Of a stretch of DNA of 64,000 nucleotides, positions 11,995-25,252 are shown piece by piece. The notes under the pieces are model-generated. The model had not been told where the DNA came from, made no database searches, and saw only the letters and a list, made by a program, of their open reading frames with translations. Made by a program: the position numbers and the translations under genes. Within the stretch, counting starts at the first letter, position 1; every line of letters starts with the position of its first letter. Origin of the DNA: Antedon bifida (lineage: Eukaryota > Echinodermata > Crinoidea > Comatulida > Antedonidae); assembly GCA_963402885.1 (NCBI GenBank), contig OY727094.1, positions 35,590,501 through 35,654,500 on the forward strand, written 5' to 3'.

Positions 11995-14900
11995 ATGGCA
12001 AAAGGTAACAGATTTTTTTTTTGCATGTTGCATTGAGTAAGTTTTGAAATCATTTTACTAATTTGTTTTCATTTTCACATTTGTCTAGGAGGTTTGGATG
12101 GTTTTAAGCTGGATTTAATGACAATTTCAACTTGGTATGATGAACGTAACCTCTTGATACAGCTTAAAGTTTTATACCACGATTTAATTTCAGTTGGAAA
12201 GATAGACGAAGCACATGACACATTAAACTTGCTTCATGAATTAATACATTCTGGACAAATAAGTTCAGACAACATCTCGCTACTTAACGAAACGATCAAA
12301 GTAACCCAGCAGTATGGTGTCCTCGATCATCTTTCACAATGTTTTCACCAAGCTAGAGAAATTAAAATTTCACAATTCAAACCATATCGACTACAAGTTG
12401 TAGACTTCGGAAATGGTCTGATGCAGCATGATATTAAAATAATTGATGCTCTGTACAACATTCCGTTGAAGAATTATAAAGATTCTTGGAGTATGATAAT
12501 TGATTTGGAACACAGAAAAATACTTTGTGAAGAAAATTGGAAAGAAATTATTCCAAATTTACAACAGCTTGGTGGACAAAACCCGACAGGTATGTTGATG
12601 AAAATGTGAACCACGTGTTACCAATAAAAAAACAATTAATAATTGCATGCATTCATTTATTGGCCGCCATTGACTTTTATAATCGTTTATATAACAAAAC
12701 AAATTTTGTTATCAGCTGAGCCTCAATTGTTTGTTCACAGTGGGATTACGTTTAGTTTAGGCAGGCTTCCAAAAAACCAATTGCAGATTGACTACAACAT
12801 AGTTTAAAGAGGAATGGGAATATTTCTGCTGAAAGCTTAGCCTCTATTTTAAAAAAAAGTGAATTAATTGTAACACATTAATATGAATTTATGCTTCCTA
12901 TCCTGATTATTAAGAGATATAATATCATAAATGTATTTTTCTTAATATAGAGGTGCAGACCACTAATGCAAAAGAGGTAATGCGAAAAGAGGTTAAATCA
13001 GACACAGGTAAGCTGGCACGCCAGGCATACATTATTGTATTGAATAAAAAAAAAAATTCTACTATTTAAAAAAAATTAGATGGCATTAAAATTAGTTTGT
13101 TGTGTTGACAGCACTGAGTATTTAAATATAGTAAGGATGTTCTGTTTTCCAACATTAAATAAAAGAACAAATAATTGGTTTCTTTAACACTTTCAGTTAA
13201 CATTTACAGTTTTCAGCTTGGCCTGCTGACCACTTTCGATTTAGTGTAACATTAATACTATGGAATTAATGCTGTGGTTATTTTATATAAATATATTGTT
13301 TCATTATATAACATTATCAGAAATAATGACAATAGTATTATTGGTACCATAATGTTCTTATTGTTGTCAATAAATTGTTTCAAGTTTCAATTTATTTATC
13401 GAACACAAAAAGTAAAACAGGTGATAACATAGGAAGCATTGTGAACGAAAGGAAGACCAATAAGGGCATAGCTCGTAAGAGATGGTCACCTAAAAAGTAA
13501 AAAAATATAAAAAGTAAAAAATAATGTCCATGTTTCAAACGACGTTTTCTGTCTGATTGCTGATTGATATTAAATTGTTTTTGTCGCCGTCTATATTATT
13601 TATATTATGCTCACGTCAACACTACACAATGTCACTTATTATAAATCGCAAATTTCCAGGTTTTATTAAATAAAATTAATTAGAATTTTCTTGGTATTTA
13701 GAAAAGATTGAGGAATATCTGCTACAAAGACAACATAAACTGTGTAGTCAGGCCAGTATATTTACACCAGCGATGATGCGTGATAAATACACAGTTGACA
13801 TTTCACAGATGTTTACCGATATGGAACTACTGAAGGAAACTGAAAACAATAAAGGAAGTAAACCAACAACATTAGAAGAAATGGTAGATGTAATCAGTTC
13901 CACACCTGGATGTAAAGCTCTTATAGACGGCGAGGGAGGAATTGGTAAAACTACCATATTAAGGCATTTAGCATACAATTGGGCTACGCCTGGTCAATCA
14001 ATTAAGGCATTTGAAGGTAAAATTTTATTCATTATCAGTGTAAGAGAATTAGAAAAAGATGATGACATCTTAGATTTAATTGTAAAGCAAATTGATATGA
14101 AAGATTTTAGCAGGCACACAGAGCTTCCACGAAAGTCAGAGTTGATTCACGATTTTCTAATATCCCATGATGATAAAATTGTGTTTTTGTTAGACGGCTT
14201 AGATGAATTGAGATTTAATAATAAAAGCCTAATCAGTCTTTTCGAAAAGAGCAACTTAGAGAAAAGTACTGTGATACTTACTTCACGATCAGAAAACGTA
14301 GACAAATTCATAAAGGCGTGTAACGTACATGTAAGAGTTCAAGGATTTAGCGAAGCGAGTATAAGAAAATATATCGACAAACATTTCAAATATTTTGGGA
14401 AACCAGACTTGGGAGAATCCCTTGCAAATGAATTAGATATTGAAGTACACCCTGAAGCATATTCAATGTGCAAAAATCCTATGTTACTTGTTTCAATATG
14501 TTTGCTGTGGGAAGACAGTCAAAGCCTTCCTAAAAACAAGGCTGACCTATTTAAAGAAATATTTCGTAGTATTTTGAATCAGTTCAACAAAGAAGAACAA
14601 TTCACAAAGCTTTCTAAATTTGAAGACACTCCAATGAAGTATGTAAATGCTATGATATTGCTAGGAAAATGTATGTATAATAGCCTAAAAGTAAATCAAC
14701 TTTCAATAAAAACGAAAGATATGAATGATGAACAAGTAAACAAAGATTTGGTTGACATGGCCCTAAAACTAGGGTTTGTTTACGAAGAAGCACCAATTTC
14801 AAAATCTAACTTTGAAAACATTTTCATGCCTCCTCACAAGTTGATAGTAGAGTCATTGGTGGGATTTTACTTGTGCAAATTATGTGATAGTGAAGGTATG

Positions 14901-16292
14901 GAGAATGAGTGCTCAGAAGATGTAAGACGATTACTTACACCATTGGATGATAATGAATGGGAAATAATAAGAGAAAGTGAGTATTTAAAGATGGCGAGAG
15001 AGTTTGCAATTGGTTTTCTTGGTGATAAAGCTGATACATTTCTAAAGCATTGGATAACTAACAATTTGTCAACATGTCGCTCTCTACCAATTAATTTACA
15101 CTGTATTAAAAAACAACACGAGACTGTTGTTGTAAATGCATTAATTAATCACACGGCAAGCAATGATTTAAAACTAAAGAAGTATATGCACAAAATATCT
15201 ATCTCTATAAGAATGTTCATTGATCACATTAGTCCAGGTATACAATCTGATGGGCATTTCATACATCTAATTATGCAACTTTATGGCATGGATTATACTG
15301 AAGAAAAAACAAATTGGCCTAATGAAAGCTTGAAATTAAATACCTTTTGTAGTAGGATGGCATTATATCGCAAGGGAAGAGTTATTGCACATATTTTAGG
15401 AATTGAAGCTAAATATGACAAAGTTACGATTCAGAATCTATCAGGTGACGTAATGAATCAAATAATCAAAGAGTGCTTGAAAATAGGTCTCCAATTATCA
15501 GGGCAGTTAGATATCAGTAATAACAATCTTAGCAACATCAATAGCAGATCACTTGGATCTTTGATTGAGTTTCCTAAACTGACACGCCTTAAGTTGAATG
15601 ATTGTAATTTATCAGGTGATATAATGAATGAAGCCATAAGAGAGTGCAGAGATGGAATCAAGCCTAAAAGAAAATTTCTAGAAACTGTGTTTCCATTTAT
15701 AAAAACGAGCTTATCTGTGTCCGTTCTGGAGTGTTCGGATAAGCAAGTTGAATCAACATTAGAATATCTCAAAATCTCTCGTAATAATCTTCACAACATT
15801 GATGTTACTTCACTGTGTTTATTATTCATTCTGTCTCCTAAGCTGAGGATGCTTTATATGAGTGGTTGTAATCTATCAGGTGACGTCATCAATGACTTTG
15901 TTTCAGAATGTTCTCTTAAACGAGTTCAATTAGCATTAGTTCATCTCGATATCTCTCGTAACAATCTTCACAACATTGATGTTACTTCACTGTGTTCATT
16001 ATTCATTATGTTTCCTAAGCTGGAGGGGCTTGAAATGAGCGATTGCAATCTGTCAGGTGACGTCATCAATGACTTTGTCTCAGAATGTTCTCTCAAACGA
16101 GTTCAGTTAGCATTACGTATTCTCTATATCTCTCATAATAATTTTCACAACATTGATGTTACTTCACTGTGTTCATTATTCATTATGTCTCCTAAGCTGA
16201 GGGTGCTTGACATGAGTCATTGCAATCTATCAGTTGATGTGAAGAAAGAGTGTAAAGAATGTTCAAAGAGAAATATAGATTTCTGGCAATAA
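11995..16292 (+). CDS. NLR-1: DED-like / NACHT / LRR receptor
   Basis: Exons are 11,995-12,004 (ATGGCAAAAG), 12,089-12,589, 12,951-13,007 and 13,702-16,292. All junctions are phase 1, giving 3159 nt, 1052 aa. Residues 1-170 hold two death-fold-like helical bundles, the second with a WSMIIDLEHRKIL core, best matched by DED domains. A 19-aa linker follows. NACHT: Walker A GEGGIGKTT at about 266-274, Walker B IVFLLDGLDE near 350-359, sensor ILTSRS near 382-387, then GFSEASIRKYIDKHF and MCKNPMLL. The C-terminus has four double-LRR units (LDISRNNLHNID ... PKL..L.MS.CNLSGDVIN). It is probably a cytosolic innate-immune sensor that signals through death-fold partners; function is inferred from architecture. 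AATAAA lies at 16,740. Compared with NLR-2/3 it lacks about 13 aa before YSMCKNP and the KLCESEG duplication. Confidence 0.85.
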
Positions 16293-16739
16293 GAAAATTT
16301 CAATCCGATATTGACGTATGCTGTCAATTTTATATAGCTGAAACATTTGTAAACCTTGCAGCATGCAAGTGTCATTTTTTGCAAATTGTGAAATAATTGT
16401 ATTTTTTTATCTTAAAATTGTAAGTAATATAAACAGGAATTTTGTAAAACATGAAAATATCAGTAAATTTTGATAAATCTGTATAATAATCTAAAAATTT
16501 ACTCTGTTTTATAGTAAATAGAAACAAAATCGCTTTGAAAATAGCGCCATCTACCATTTTCCTACTTCTAAACTTTTCACAACATCACGTAACGCGCGCG
16601 GCACCTTTTCTCACTTTCTGAAAATTTCTATTTACAACTTATATGATTGTATATATTTTTATTGTTTTTATTATTATGAATGTGCCAATCATTAAGTGAT
16701 ATTTCTTGTTTGCTTAATACCTTTTACTTGTGGAAAATT

Positions 16740-16745
16740 AATAAA
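16740..16745 (+). terminator. Poly(A) signal of NLR-1
   Basis: AATAAA in a context (GTGGAAAAT..AATAAAATTATTATT) that recurs after each unit of the array, at 18,376, 34,100 and 48,621. Confidence 0.6.
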
Positions 16746-16942
16746 ATTATTATTATTACTGTATTGTCATCTTTTGACTTGTGTGTGGTTAAAGATGTCA
16801 GCGCAATTCTCGCATTCTTTGAACATTAGAGACTAAGAAAACAGAACGTGGACAGGGTTAATACATAATTAAGATGTTGCACTCCCCAATAGGGTGAACA
16901 TTTATGGATATTCAAATAAATGAAAAAAATGGACAGAATTAA

Positions 16943-17821
16943 ATATGTTTCCTAAGCTGGAGGGGCTTGAAATGAGTGATTGCAATCTGTCAGGTGACGT
17001 CATCAATGACTTTGTCTCAGAATGTTCTCTCAAACGAGTTCAATTAGCATTACGTATTCTCTATATCTCTCATAATAATTTTCACAACATTGATGTTACT
17101 TCACTGTGTTCATTATTAATTATGTCTCCTAAGCTGAGGGTGCTTGACACGAGTCATTGCAATCTCTCAGGTGACGTCATCAATCGCTTTTCTACAGAAT
17201 GCTCTCTCAATAAAGTTCAATTAACATTAGTTGCTTTAAATATCTCATAATAATTTTCACAACATTGATGGTAATTCACTGTGTTCATTATTCATTATGT
17301 TTCCTAAGCTGAAGAACCTTAAAATGAGTGATTGCAATCTATCAGGTGACGTCATCAATCACTTTCTTACAGAATGTTCTCCCAATAAAGTTCAATTAAC
17401 ATTAGTTGCTCTAAATATCTCTCATAATAATTTTCACAACATTGATGGTAATTCACTGTGTTCATTATTCATTATGTTTCCTAAGCTGATGCACCTTTAC
17501 ATGAGTGATTGCAATCTATCAGGTGACGTCATCAATCACTTTCTTACAGAATGTTCTCTCAAGAAAGTTCAATTAGCATTAATTAATCTAGATATCTCTC
17601 ATAATAATTTTCACAACATTGATGTTACTTTACTGTGTTCATTATTCATTATTTCTCCTAATCTGAGGGCGCTTGGCATGATAAATTGCGATCTATCATT
17701 TGATGTGAAGAATTACATAGCTAAAGAATTTTCAAAGAGGAACACAACATTGTATTTAACTGGTATATTTAGGGATTACCGTCGTCCACGTCGTCCACGT
17801 CGTTGGTGTAATTTTTTGTAA
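16943..17821 (+). pseudogene. Detached LRR fragment of an NLR gene, frameshifted
   Basis: Five double-LRR units nearly identical to those of NLR-1 begin abruptly inside a unit at ATGTTTCCTAAGCTGG (16,945) and end with a new tail (RDYRRPRRPRRWCNFL). A loss of two bases at about 17,243-17,248 (ATATCTCATAAT against ATATCTCTCATAAT in the next unit) breaks the frame. No NACHT or start exon precedes it. Its 3' flank repeats the 3' UTR of NLR-1 up to about 18,580. It looks like a tandem duplicate of the NLR-1 LRR plus 3' UTR. It could still serve as an alternative 3' exon only if a splice skipped the break. Confidence 0.8.
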
Positions 17822-18590
17822 ATTGTGAAATATTTGTATCTTTTATCCTTACTTATCTTTACCTCCTTCCTAAACTTTTCACAACGCGCCTTTCACCACC
17901 CACCCCCACCCCGAGCTCCCTCTCATCCAAAGATCGTATAGCGCCATTGAACTATTATAGACATTTGTAGGCAGACATAGAAATGAGTAACTGTATGTAA
18001 ACTACCTTACATTTGTCTTACATTGTATACGAGTATATTGTTTAATGTATTAACGGAAGGAATATTATATTTCATTTTAATTAAGTAGTGTAAGTAAGCA
18101 ACAAGTAAATAATGTGAATAGCATGAGACTAGTAATATTTATAACAGTGATGATTGTTTTGTAAACTTGTTTTTACTTTACTCAATGTTATAGAATCCAG
18201 TAATTGTTTGCAATGTGTTGATGAAATTTAAAATTGTATATTTCAGTATATATACATATTTGTATAATTATTTAATTTTGACAACTTATGATTGTTTATA
18301 GATTTATATTTTAATTATTTTATTAATATGAATGTGCCAATGACTAATTAAGATAGCTTTTACTTGTGGAAAATCAATAAAATTATTATTACTGTATTTT
18401 TATCGTTTGACTTTTGTTTGATTAAAAAACTAAATTCTCGCATTCTTTAAACATTATAGACTAAGAAAACCTAAAGTACGGAACGTAGGCAGGATCAATA
18501 CATAATTAAGATTTTGCACTCCCCAATAGGTTGAACATTTATGGTTATTAAAATAAATGAAAAAAATGAACAGAATTAAATTTAGGTTTT
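17822..18590 (+). repeat. Second copy of the NLR 3' UTR region
   Basis: The sequence from AAATTGTGAAATA through AATAAAATTATTATT to ACAGAATTAAATTTAGG repeats the block that follows the NLR-1 stop (16,293-16,943) and reappears after NLR-2 and NLR-3. It carries AATAAA at 18,376-18,381. Confidence 0.75.
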
Positions 18591-19146
18591 TTTTAATTAT
18601 TTTAATACACAGTAATTGTTTGAATTGACTAGTGGCAACATTTTATTATTCAAAATATTAAAGAAAAAGTTACTAGACTTTCTATTCTAGATTCATTTTA
18701 AATTTGTTTTCAAGGCAAAATCAACTAAAAGGAGCTATTAAATAATGTTAAAATAGCCTGACATAAAAACTAAATCACAAGGTTAAAAGTATGTGGATTA
18801 AAGATACAAAAACCAAATTTTGGGTTTTTTAAACAAAACTATGACAATTAGAAAAAAAAACCATTTACAATAAATGTATCAGTTTTGCAGTATAAAATTA
18901 AATAAAAATTAAATGTTTAATAGTGGAAAAAAGTTGGAATTTAACTTGTCTGGACAGCTGGAATAGACTATTTCTAAATCTATCCAAATTTAGTTATCAT
19001 ATTCATTCGTTGATTAAAATAAACTGCTTGACGGTGCTATATTGGTGTTAAGATATCAACATATGCTGACTCACCTCGCGCAACAACTTTACTTTACTGC
19101 TACTTAAGTACCCACTTAAGTACCAGTATTTATTTTTCTCATGTCA

Positions 19147-20300
19147 CTATCGGTGTTTAAGAGCATGAAAGAACCAATCAACTTTAGTAGTCCAGCCACC
19201 GCCATGCGCGTCATTCAGTTGCTTCAAGAAGTACCTAACTGCGAGATCGTCAGTTTTCTCGACAGCTAATGTCTGTCGGAGGTAAGCGATGTCATCAATG
19301 GACTTCAACTCAGGGATCCCAGACATCAGCATCATACTGAAGAGGCTGATTAGAAGGTTGGCATGACGACGGATTACAACGTACCCATCAATGCACAATT
19401 GTTGAAAACTATCAAAAAAATATTGAAAACCAGGTAAATAATAATGCCAATAATATTAGATTATAATATAGTACTGTCATTTGAAAGACGCAATGCAAGG
19501 ATACAAATGCAACAAAATTGGACCAATCAGATTGTGATTTGCCCATATATGGCCAGAATGACGTCATATCACTACCATATTTAGGCACATCACACTTTAT
19601 TTTTGTCAAGCTAGTTTGATAGTGCATATTACACGCAGTGAGACCTCAGATATTAAAATTATACACTGAATAAGTAAATCAAAATAACAAAAACTCTTAC
19701 TTTTTGAAAAGTTGTGTATTTTATTAACATCTTGACCTTTCACTATGACTCGCAAGAAATCTTCCGTCAGCACAAATGGAACGCGCTCTCTTTTGATTCC
19801 ATACTTCTTTGATGTGACCCAAAAAATGTCAATATGGAAAATCTAGAGATACATAGTATAAATACAATAAACGCTGTTAAGCTCTGTCTACACTATCAAA
19901 CTTTATGTGACAAAAAATGTGATGGCCCATATATGGACATGATGATATTTGGGCACTTTTTTGTCAAACTAGTTTTATAGTAGTAATATTAATGTATCAA
20001 ATGTTCATGTTATAAAACCTAAACCTGGCCATTTTCTGTAACCCTAATATTATCATTGTGCCTATTATATCTCCAACTACCAGTCTCCAGCACAAGAACG
20101 CGCAAAGGCTTGTATATTATAAATGTGTATATGTGAACAGGGTTTAAGAAGGACAGTGATTGAATTCGCTTATGGTTATCCTTGGTAATTTGCCTTAATA
20201 TTATATAAAAACACATCACACTCACCATCTTCTTCTTAGAATAGCACTTTAATATCTGGTAACGTGACGTCAGCCATTAGATCATGATTTTCACACCGCG
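19147..20300 (-). pseudogene. PIK3CA 3' fragment, copy A
   Basis: The last exon (19,147-19,408) is intact, keeps its acceptor and encodes the same C-terminus as the real gene, ending WFFHALKHR. The preceding exon (about 19,698-19,845) has lost 7 bases right after HID, deleting the FG of DFG, plus 2 more bases that restore frame downstream. The catalytic-loop exon (about 20,027-20,120) has lost about 20 bases and the GIGD of GIGDRHND. A further exon remnant (about 20,238-20,298) matches the exon at 53,003-53,231 but has an in-frame TAA. Exons corresponding to 51,888-52,055 and 52,491-52,569 are absent. Introns are kept, so this is a DNA duplicate and not a retrocopy. Confidence 0.9.
19880..19990. 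mobile_element. Foldback MITE (GTCTACACTA family), right end decayed
   Basis: It starts AGCTCTGTCTACACTATC after a TA and faces TTTGTCAAACTAGTTTTATA on the right. It sits at the same place, with the same left flank (AATACAATAAACGCTG), as the copy at 50,134 in the intact gene, but its core is inverted relative to that copy. The equivalent in copy B is at about 36,339-36,449. Confidence 0.75.
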
Positions 20301-20601
20301 CTTAATTCCTTGTGAAACGCGTCATTTTACTTCATATATAGTTCACCCTTGTTTGAATTAAGTTCTTAAAAAATACTTTTTAATTTTTAAATTAAAGTCC
20401 GTACAAAAATCCGGGAAAAATAAGAATAACTTTGGTAATGTTGGTTAAAGAAAAAGAGACTGACCAATCACAAGGTTTATCCGCAATGAGTACGGGAAAA
20501 CAAGTAACCTGTCAATAACAATGGATCCACGTAATGAAGAAAAACTTAATTGGTGATTGAACAAAAAAAGACTGGGCAACCGCAATGGTTATTCACATCA
20601 A

Positions 20602-20630
20602 GGAATTGTAACTACAGTAGTTACAATTCC
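20602..20630. other. 29-bp palindrome
   Basis: GGAATTGTAACTA and its exact complement flank CAG. It is also present at 37,060-37,088. Repeated words TTATCCGCA and ACGG.AAA surround it. It is probably part of an old foldback element. Confidence 0.7.
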
Positions 20631-21149
20631 CTGTCCGCATTATGTACGGAAAACCGTAGTAGCCTGACAATCACAAGGGTTATCCGCATAAATTGCTAGT
20701 CCATTCGCGCTACCAAGAATGATGGCAATACTAGCGGCGAGGGATGTGGTACGATGCAGCGTACTAGCCTACAACATGTATCATCATTTAGATATTCTGT
20801 TTAGCATAATAATATCTTATAAAGCCTATACACACATAAGGCTTATCACATTCAATGTTTAAGTTACTCACAAAGACTGTACTTGATGCATTATGATTTA
20901 CGACGTACATTGTATTTCCATTACTGTACACAAAGGATACTACACGGGTGCGTTCTTGAATACCTATAACCGTACGGCTGGTTGAAGGAAATTTAAATTA
21001 AGCGAATACCTTAGAACGAGTACGTTTACAAATTAATCCGAGTGAATAAAGATAGACAAACTCATGCACCATTGCTTTAGATCCGGGTTACCTCGAAAAC
21101 AATAATTAAGAACAGTAGAACCTCTTATTCTGGAGGGTCCTTAATTTAA

Positions 21150-21315
21150 GGCCAATTTACACAGACGAGCGGTAACGGTAGGTATAAAACCGCGTAGCTT
21201 GTACCACGTAGAATCTGTATCTCCTGAGCGGAAACCGCGTAGCTTGTCCTACGTACAATTTGTATCTATCCTGAGCGGAAACCGTCCGTCCGCTACGCGT
21301 TGTGTGTAAATGGTC
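21150..21315. mobile_element. 166-bp MITE with TTAA target duplication
   Basis: The ends are GGCCAATTTACACAGACGAG and, inverted, GACCATTTACACACAACG. TTAA flanks both sides (21,146-21,149 and 21,316-21,319). The interior has a tandem CCGCGTAGCTTGT..CACGTA repeat. The copy B equivalent lies at 37,918-38,083. Confidence 0.8.
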
Positions 21316-21689
21316 TTAACATTAGATTCTATTCTATATATACTGATATTGCTCGTGTGAATTGGCTTTTATCCCTATATTCAGGGGAAAATTTCCCATG
21401 ATACGGAACTAGGGAAAAGTACTACTGTTTAACGGTATCCAGTTATTCAGGGCCACACCTTTTAAGAAGACTCTTTGTTAGGTCCCGAAGGTGTCCCCTT
21501 AATAAAGGCTCTACTGTATGTATGTAACACAAAGTGGCTGAACAGAGTCAGTTGTTGGCAGGGACACAATATAGGACTACTATTACTGTACATAGATACA
21601 GTTTACTCTGCACTCATTTGATTTGTATAAGAGGAAGGTACAGACCTGGGATTATTAGATAATAATGCCCTCCAATTTAGGTCTAATCA

Positions 21690-24080
21690 GCTATAGATAA
21701 TTTAGTATACATTTTGAATCACGCGATGTTGTATACATTGGCCTATATCAAACATTAGAGGGTTAATGCTGGTTAAAGCATTTTGATTGGATGAAGAGTA
21801 TGACTTGCGCTTGATGATGTCACTACTTGACACAATTAACAGTTACGCAATAAACATTTTTAGTTCCTCTTAACACTGACACTCACTCATCAAACTATCC
21901 CAAACCGTAACCAAACTCAATGAAGGAACATCGACATCAGAAGTTGAATTCTGACAAAGGGAGGAAAACATTAAAAACAGTTGACAACCGTAAGCAGCAG
22001 AGAATTGCCAAACATTGCCCGTCCACAGCTAGCGGAGTCACAACTTGTTGAGAATAGTTACTCACGCGCGCGCGTAAACATAGCCAGCACCAATGTTCAG
22101 AAGTTGAGAAGGAACGCCACTATACTATCATATTAATTGTGAGTAGATTTCTGCATTGTGGTTTTAGTTTTAGCGCATTATACCATTATTATTACATGCT
22201 CAGTAGATACGTACATCTCTGTGACCAATTATAATTTTAAAATATTGAATTCTCGCGGATGGTCAAGTTCAAAACAAAATTAAAAGGTCAATAAATGCTG
22301 CTGCCCGAAATAATCGCCTCAGCCGAGAAAACAAGCCATATCACGCAGGTAGACGCTATAGATGTGATATACGTCGACGATGAAATCGCACAAACACATA
22401 TGCGCAGGCGTAAGTGAACATCGGATAATAATACTAACTTGTTTGAATTGCATCAACATTTGCGTTTGCGTTTTCAAAAGCATTCATCGTTTATCGAATA
22501 TTATTTGAACATTGGAATTGTAAATATATTCAATACAATTTTTGATTTTAAAATTAAATACGATGAGCATCTAAAATATGTTTTCTTCTATGTTTTTTAT
22601 TATTCTATTAACGAATTATGATGTCATCACTAAAATTAAAACAAATTACTTGATTAATGCTAAAAAGACAGCAACAGTTGCTTGAATATTGTATTGACGC
22701 GTTTAATTGCGTTTCAACACATTAATTGTTTATGTAACGCTAAATTTGTCACAGGCTTGTATTTTGTATATATTGAATGGGCCGAGCTCATTCCTTTTGT
22801 TTCGCTCTGTTCCGTATTTCTACTTTTTAAGATTAATTTTCTTATAATAAAAACAAGGTGAGTTTATACATTTGATTTGTAGCCTAATTAACGTTTAACT
22901 ATCCACAGGTAGGCTATTCTAATTTCGTTATTAATCATTTGTTTAAGTCTATATTACCATCTTATAATATTTTCGTTGCTGTTTCGTCTAAGATTATTAG
23001 GGGTATCTCTTAATAGTTTTGATTATGGTGGGTCTGATCTACGATTTGACCTTATAATATAATTGTTGTAACATTATTTTAGCAGTGGCCTACGTGACTG
23101 CACATCTGTAACATACAGATATTATATTGCTATCTTGCCCATCATTTACTGACTTTGAGTTGTGAAAGTCATAGTGATAAAGTTATATATTAATTTTACT
23201 ATTGACGTTTGACAAACATTCCTTATCCAATAAACATATCCGATAAACATGGTTTTTATTATTTTGGATAAATTAATCATCATCATGACGTGTACTCCTA
23301 TTACCCCTCGACACTGTAAATAAATGCACTCATTTTAATTTGTTTAACAGATAAAGTTTTGTGTAGTTTATGTAATTATGCCCATCAGTATAGTTTTGAT
23401 CAGATAACTTGGTAATTTAAAATCACGCGATGCTATGTAAATAGGCCTAGCAAACATTAGAAAATGTATGTTACGGTTAAAGACTTTTGATTGGATGGAT
23501 TGCGCGCTTTATACATCACTTGACACAAACAATGACGCAATAAACATGTTATAGGTCCACTTTACTCAATTATCAAACTATCCCAACAAACGCAACAGTC
23601 TGGAACATTCAAAGTTTGGGTTCGGAAGAAAGCCTGAGGCACGCAATAATAGTTGACAACAGTGGGCATAGGTAACAGCTTGTTAACGTTTATAAAAACT
23701 CTTGCAAACAAATGGAACAATGTTCAGAAACTGAACAAACATTACTATAAACTGTGAGTAGATTTCTGCATTGTGGTTTTAGTTCCTCGTGCATACTATT
23801 ATGATTGCATGTCGGTATAAAACACTGATTAATTGTAATTTTAAAATAAAAATTTCTCGGATGGTCCATTTAAAAAAACAATAAATGCTGCTGTCCCAAA
23901 TAAGCCGTGTCTCAGCCGAGAACAAACCATACAACGACGATGAAATCACACATAAACGTGCGCATGCGTGAATGGAAAAAACAACGATAATAAGTTTGAA
24001 TACATCAACGCGTTTCTATTGCGTTTAACGCACTCATTGTTTATAACGCGATATTTTTAATTTTTTAATAATTATTAATT
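21690..24080 (+). promoter_or_regulatory. Duplicated putative NLR-2 upstream/first-exon region
   Basis: About 450-750 bp around AATCACGCGATG..., GACGCAATAAACAT and GTGAGTAGATTTCTGCATTG occurs twice, at about 21,700-22,450 and 23,415-24,080. In each copy a run ending near TACTAT is followed by GTGAGTAG, which could be the donor of a non-coding first exon spliced to the acceptor at 25,229. The same pair occurs before NLR-3 (38,490-39,200 and 40,190-40,800). A role as alternative promoters is inference. Confidence 0.4.
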
Positions 24081-24654
24081 TATTGTTTAATTGCATGACC
24101 AAGATAAACATGGTTTTTACACCACAGTTTGATAATGATATAATTTTTGATAATTTAATAACTAGGCCTATAACTTCGAAGTAGCTTTTTCACCAGTGAG
24201 CTAAGTTAATTCGTCAGATGTTTTCCCCTACTCTGATGTCATTGCACTAAATGTTATTATAAGAATAATTATATGCGACAAAAATATTATAAATTTATTT
24301 ATTACAATATATTATTTTTATATTATAGGTTTGACCTTTTTTACAAGGCTATTCAACGATTAGAAAATAAAGATCATTAAACACCGAAGCAAGAAAACAT
24401 CCAATATCCAGTTAGAGGGAACATACTACTGTTTTTAAAGAAACAGAAACACAATATAACATTGTCTGTCAGACCGCACAATATAACTCATGTAAGTATA
24501 TTTTAATTCCACTATTGGTGCGGACGGGAATACCAACAGATTGTCATGTAACACCTAATTTGCTAAAAATTAATTAAATATAAGAAAACATTTTTATGAG
24601 AGCTATACGTCGAGAGTACTGAACAAAGTGTAGTGAGGAACCCATTCAGTTTAC

Positions 24655-24950
24655 TGCCTTGCCGAATTCAGTTTGCCGAATCCTAGTTTGCCGAGTCCGT
24701 TTGCCGAATCCTATTTTGCCGAGTCCGTTTGCCGAATCCTATTTTGCTGAGTCCGTTTGCCGAATCCTATTTTGCCGAGTCCGTTTACCGAATCCTATTT
24801 TGCCGAATTCAGTTTACCGAATCCCCTTTTGCCAAGTCCAGCTTGCCGAATCCCATTTTGCCTAGTCCATTTGCCGAATTCTATTTTGCCGAGTTCAATT
24901 TGCCGAATCATAGTTTTCCGAGTCCAGTTTGCCGAATCCTTTTTCCCAAC
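24655..24950. repeat. 28-bp minisatellite (TTTGCCGAATCC)
   Basis: The unit TTTGCCGAATCCTATTTTGC plus CGAGTCCG repeats about ten times with increasing decay to the right. All three plus frames stay partly open and give PNPILPSP-type repeats, which I regard as artefacts. It lies just upstream of NLR-2 and is absent before NLR-1 and NLR-3. Confidence 0.9.
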
Positions 24951-25252
24951 TACAATGGAAATGAGAATGATCACGTTCAAGTCGCCACATATGAAACTCA
25001 GACTTACAAAAAAAACGCACTTCGAATGCGACTAATGATAATAATGTATAACATTTATACGTACTTTTTTCAGTAAGACTAGACTCTTAAATGACTGATA
25101 GCAAATGAAGACTCTTAATAACGATTTATAATTGAGCAATGAAGACCTTGATTCTTAATCGGTCGCAAACTATTATACTTTTACATACACACGCAGCCTT
25201 TCCTAAATATAGCATTTCTATTTTTCAGAAATTAAGACAGAAAACTGACAAC

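Larger units (their letters stand above)
18590..24010. repeat. Segmental duplication, copy A
   Basis: This block is nearly identical to 34,440-40,790 (copy B) over its whole length, apart from two insertions in B. Its first part (to about 20,300) is also related to 48,850-50,420 and 53,003-53,092 in the intact PI3K gene. It contains the PI3K pseudogene, foldback MITEs, a 29-bp palindrome and a duplicated NLR upstream region. Confidence 0.9.

Noticed and set aside
19147..19408. A separate small kinase-tail gene
   Set aside because: It is the last exon of a PI3K duplicate whose upstream exons are broken; no start codon or promoter of its own.
24659..25076. PNPILPSP-repeat proteins in three frames
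   Set aside because: A 28-bp minisatellite, open in several frames at once, with no gene context.
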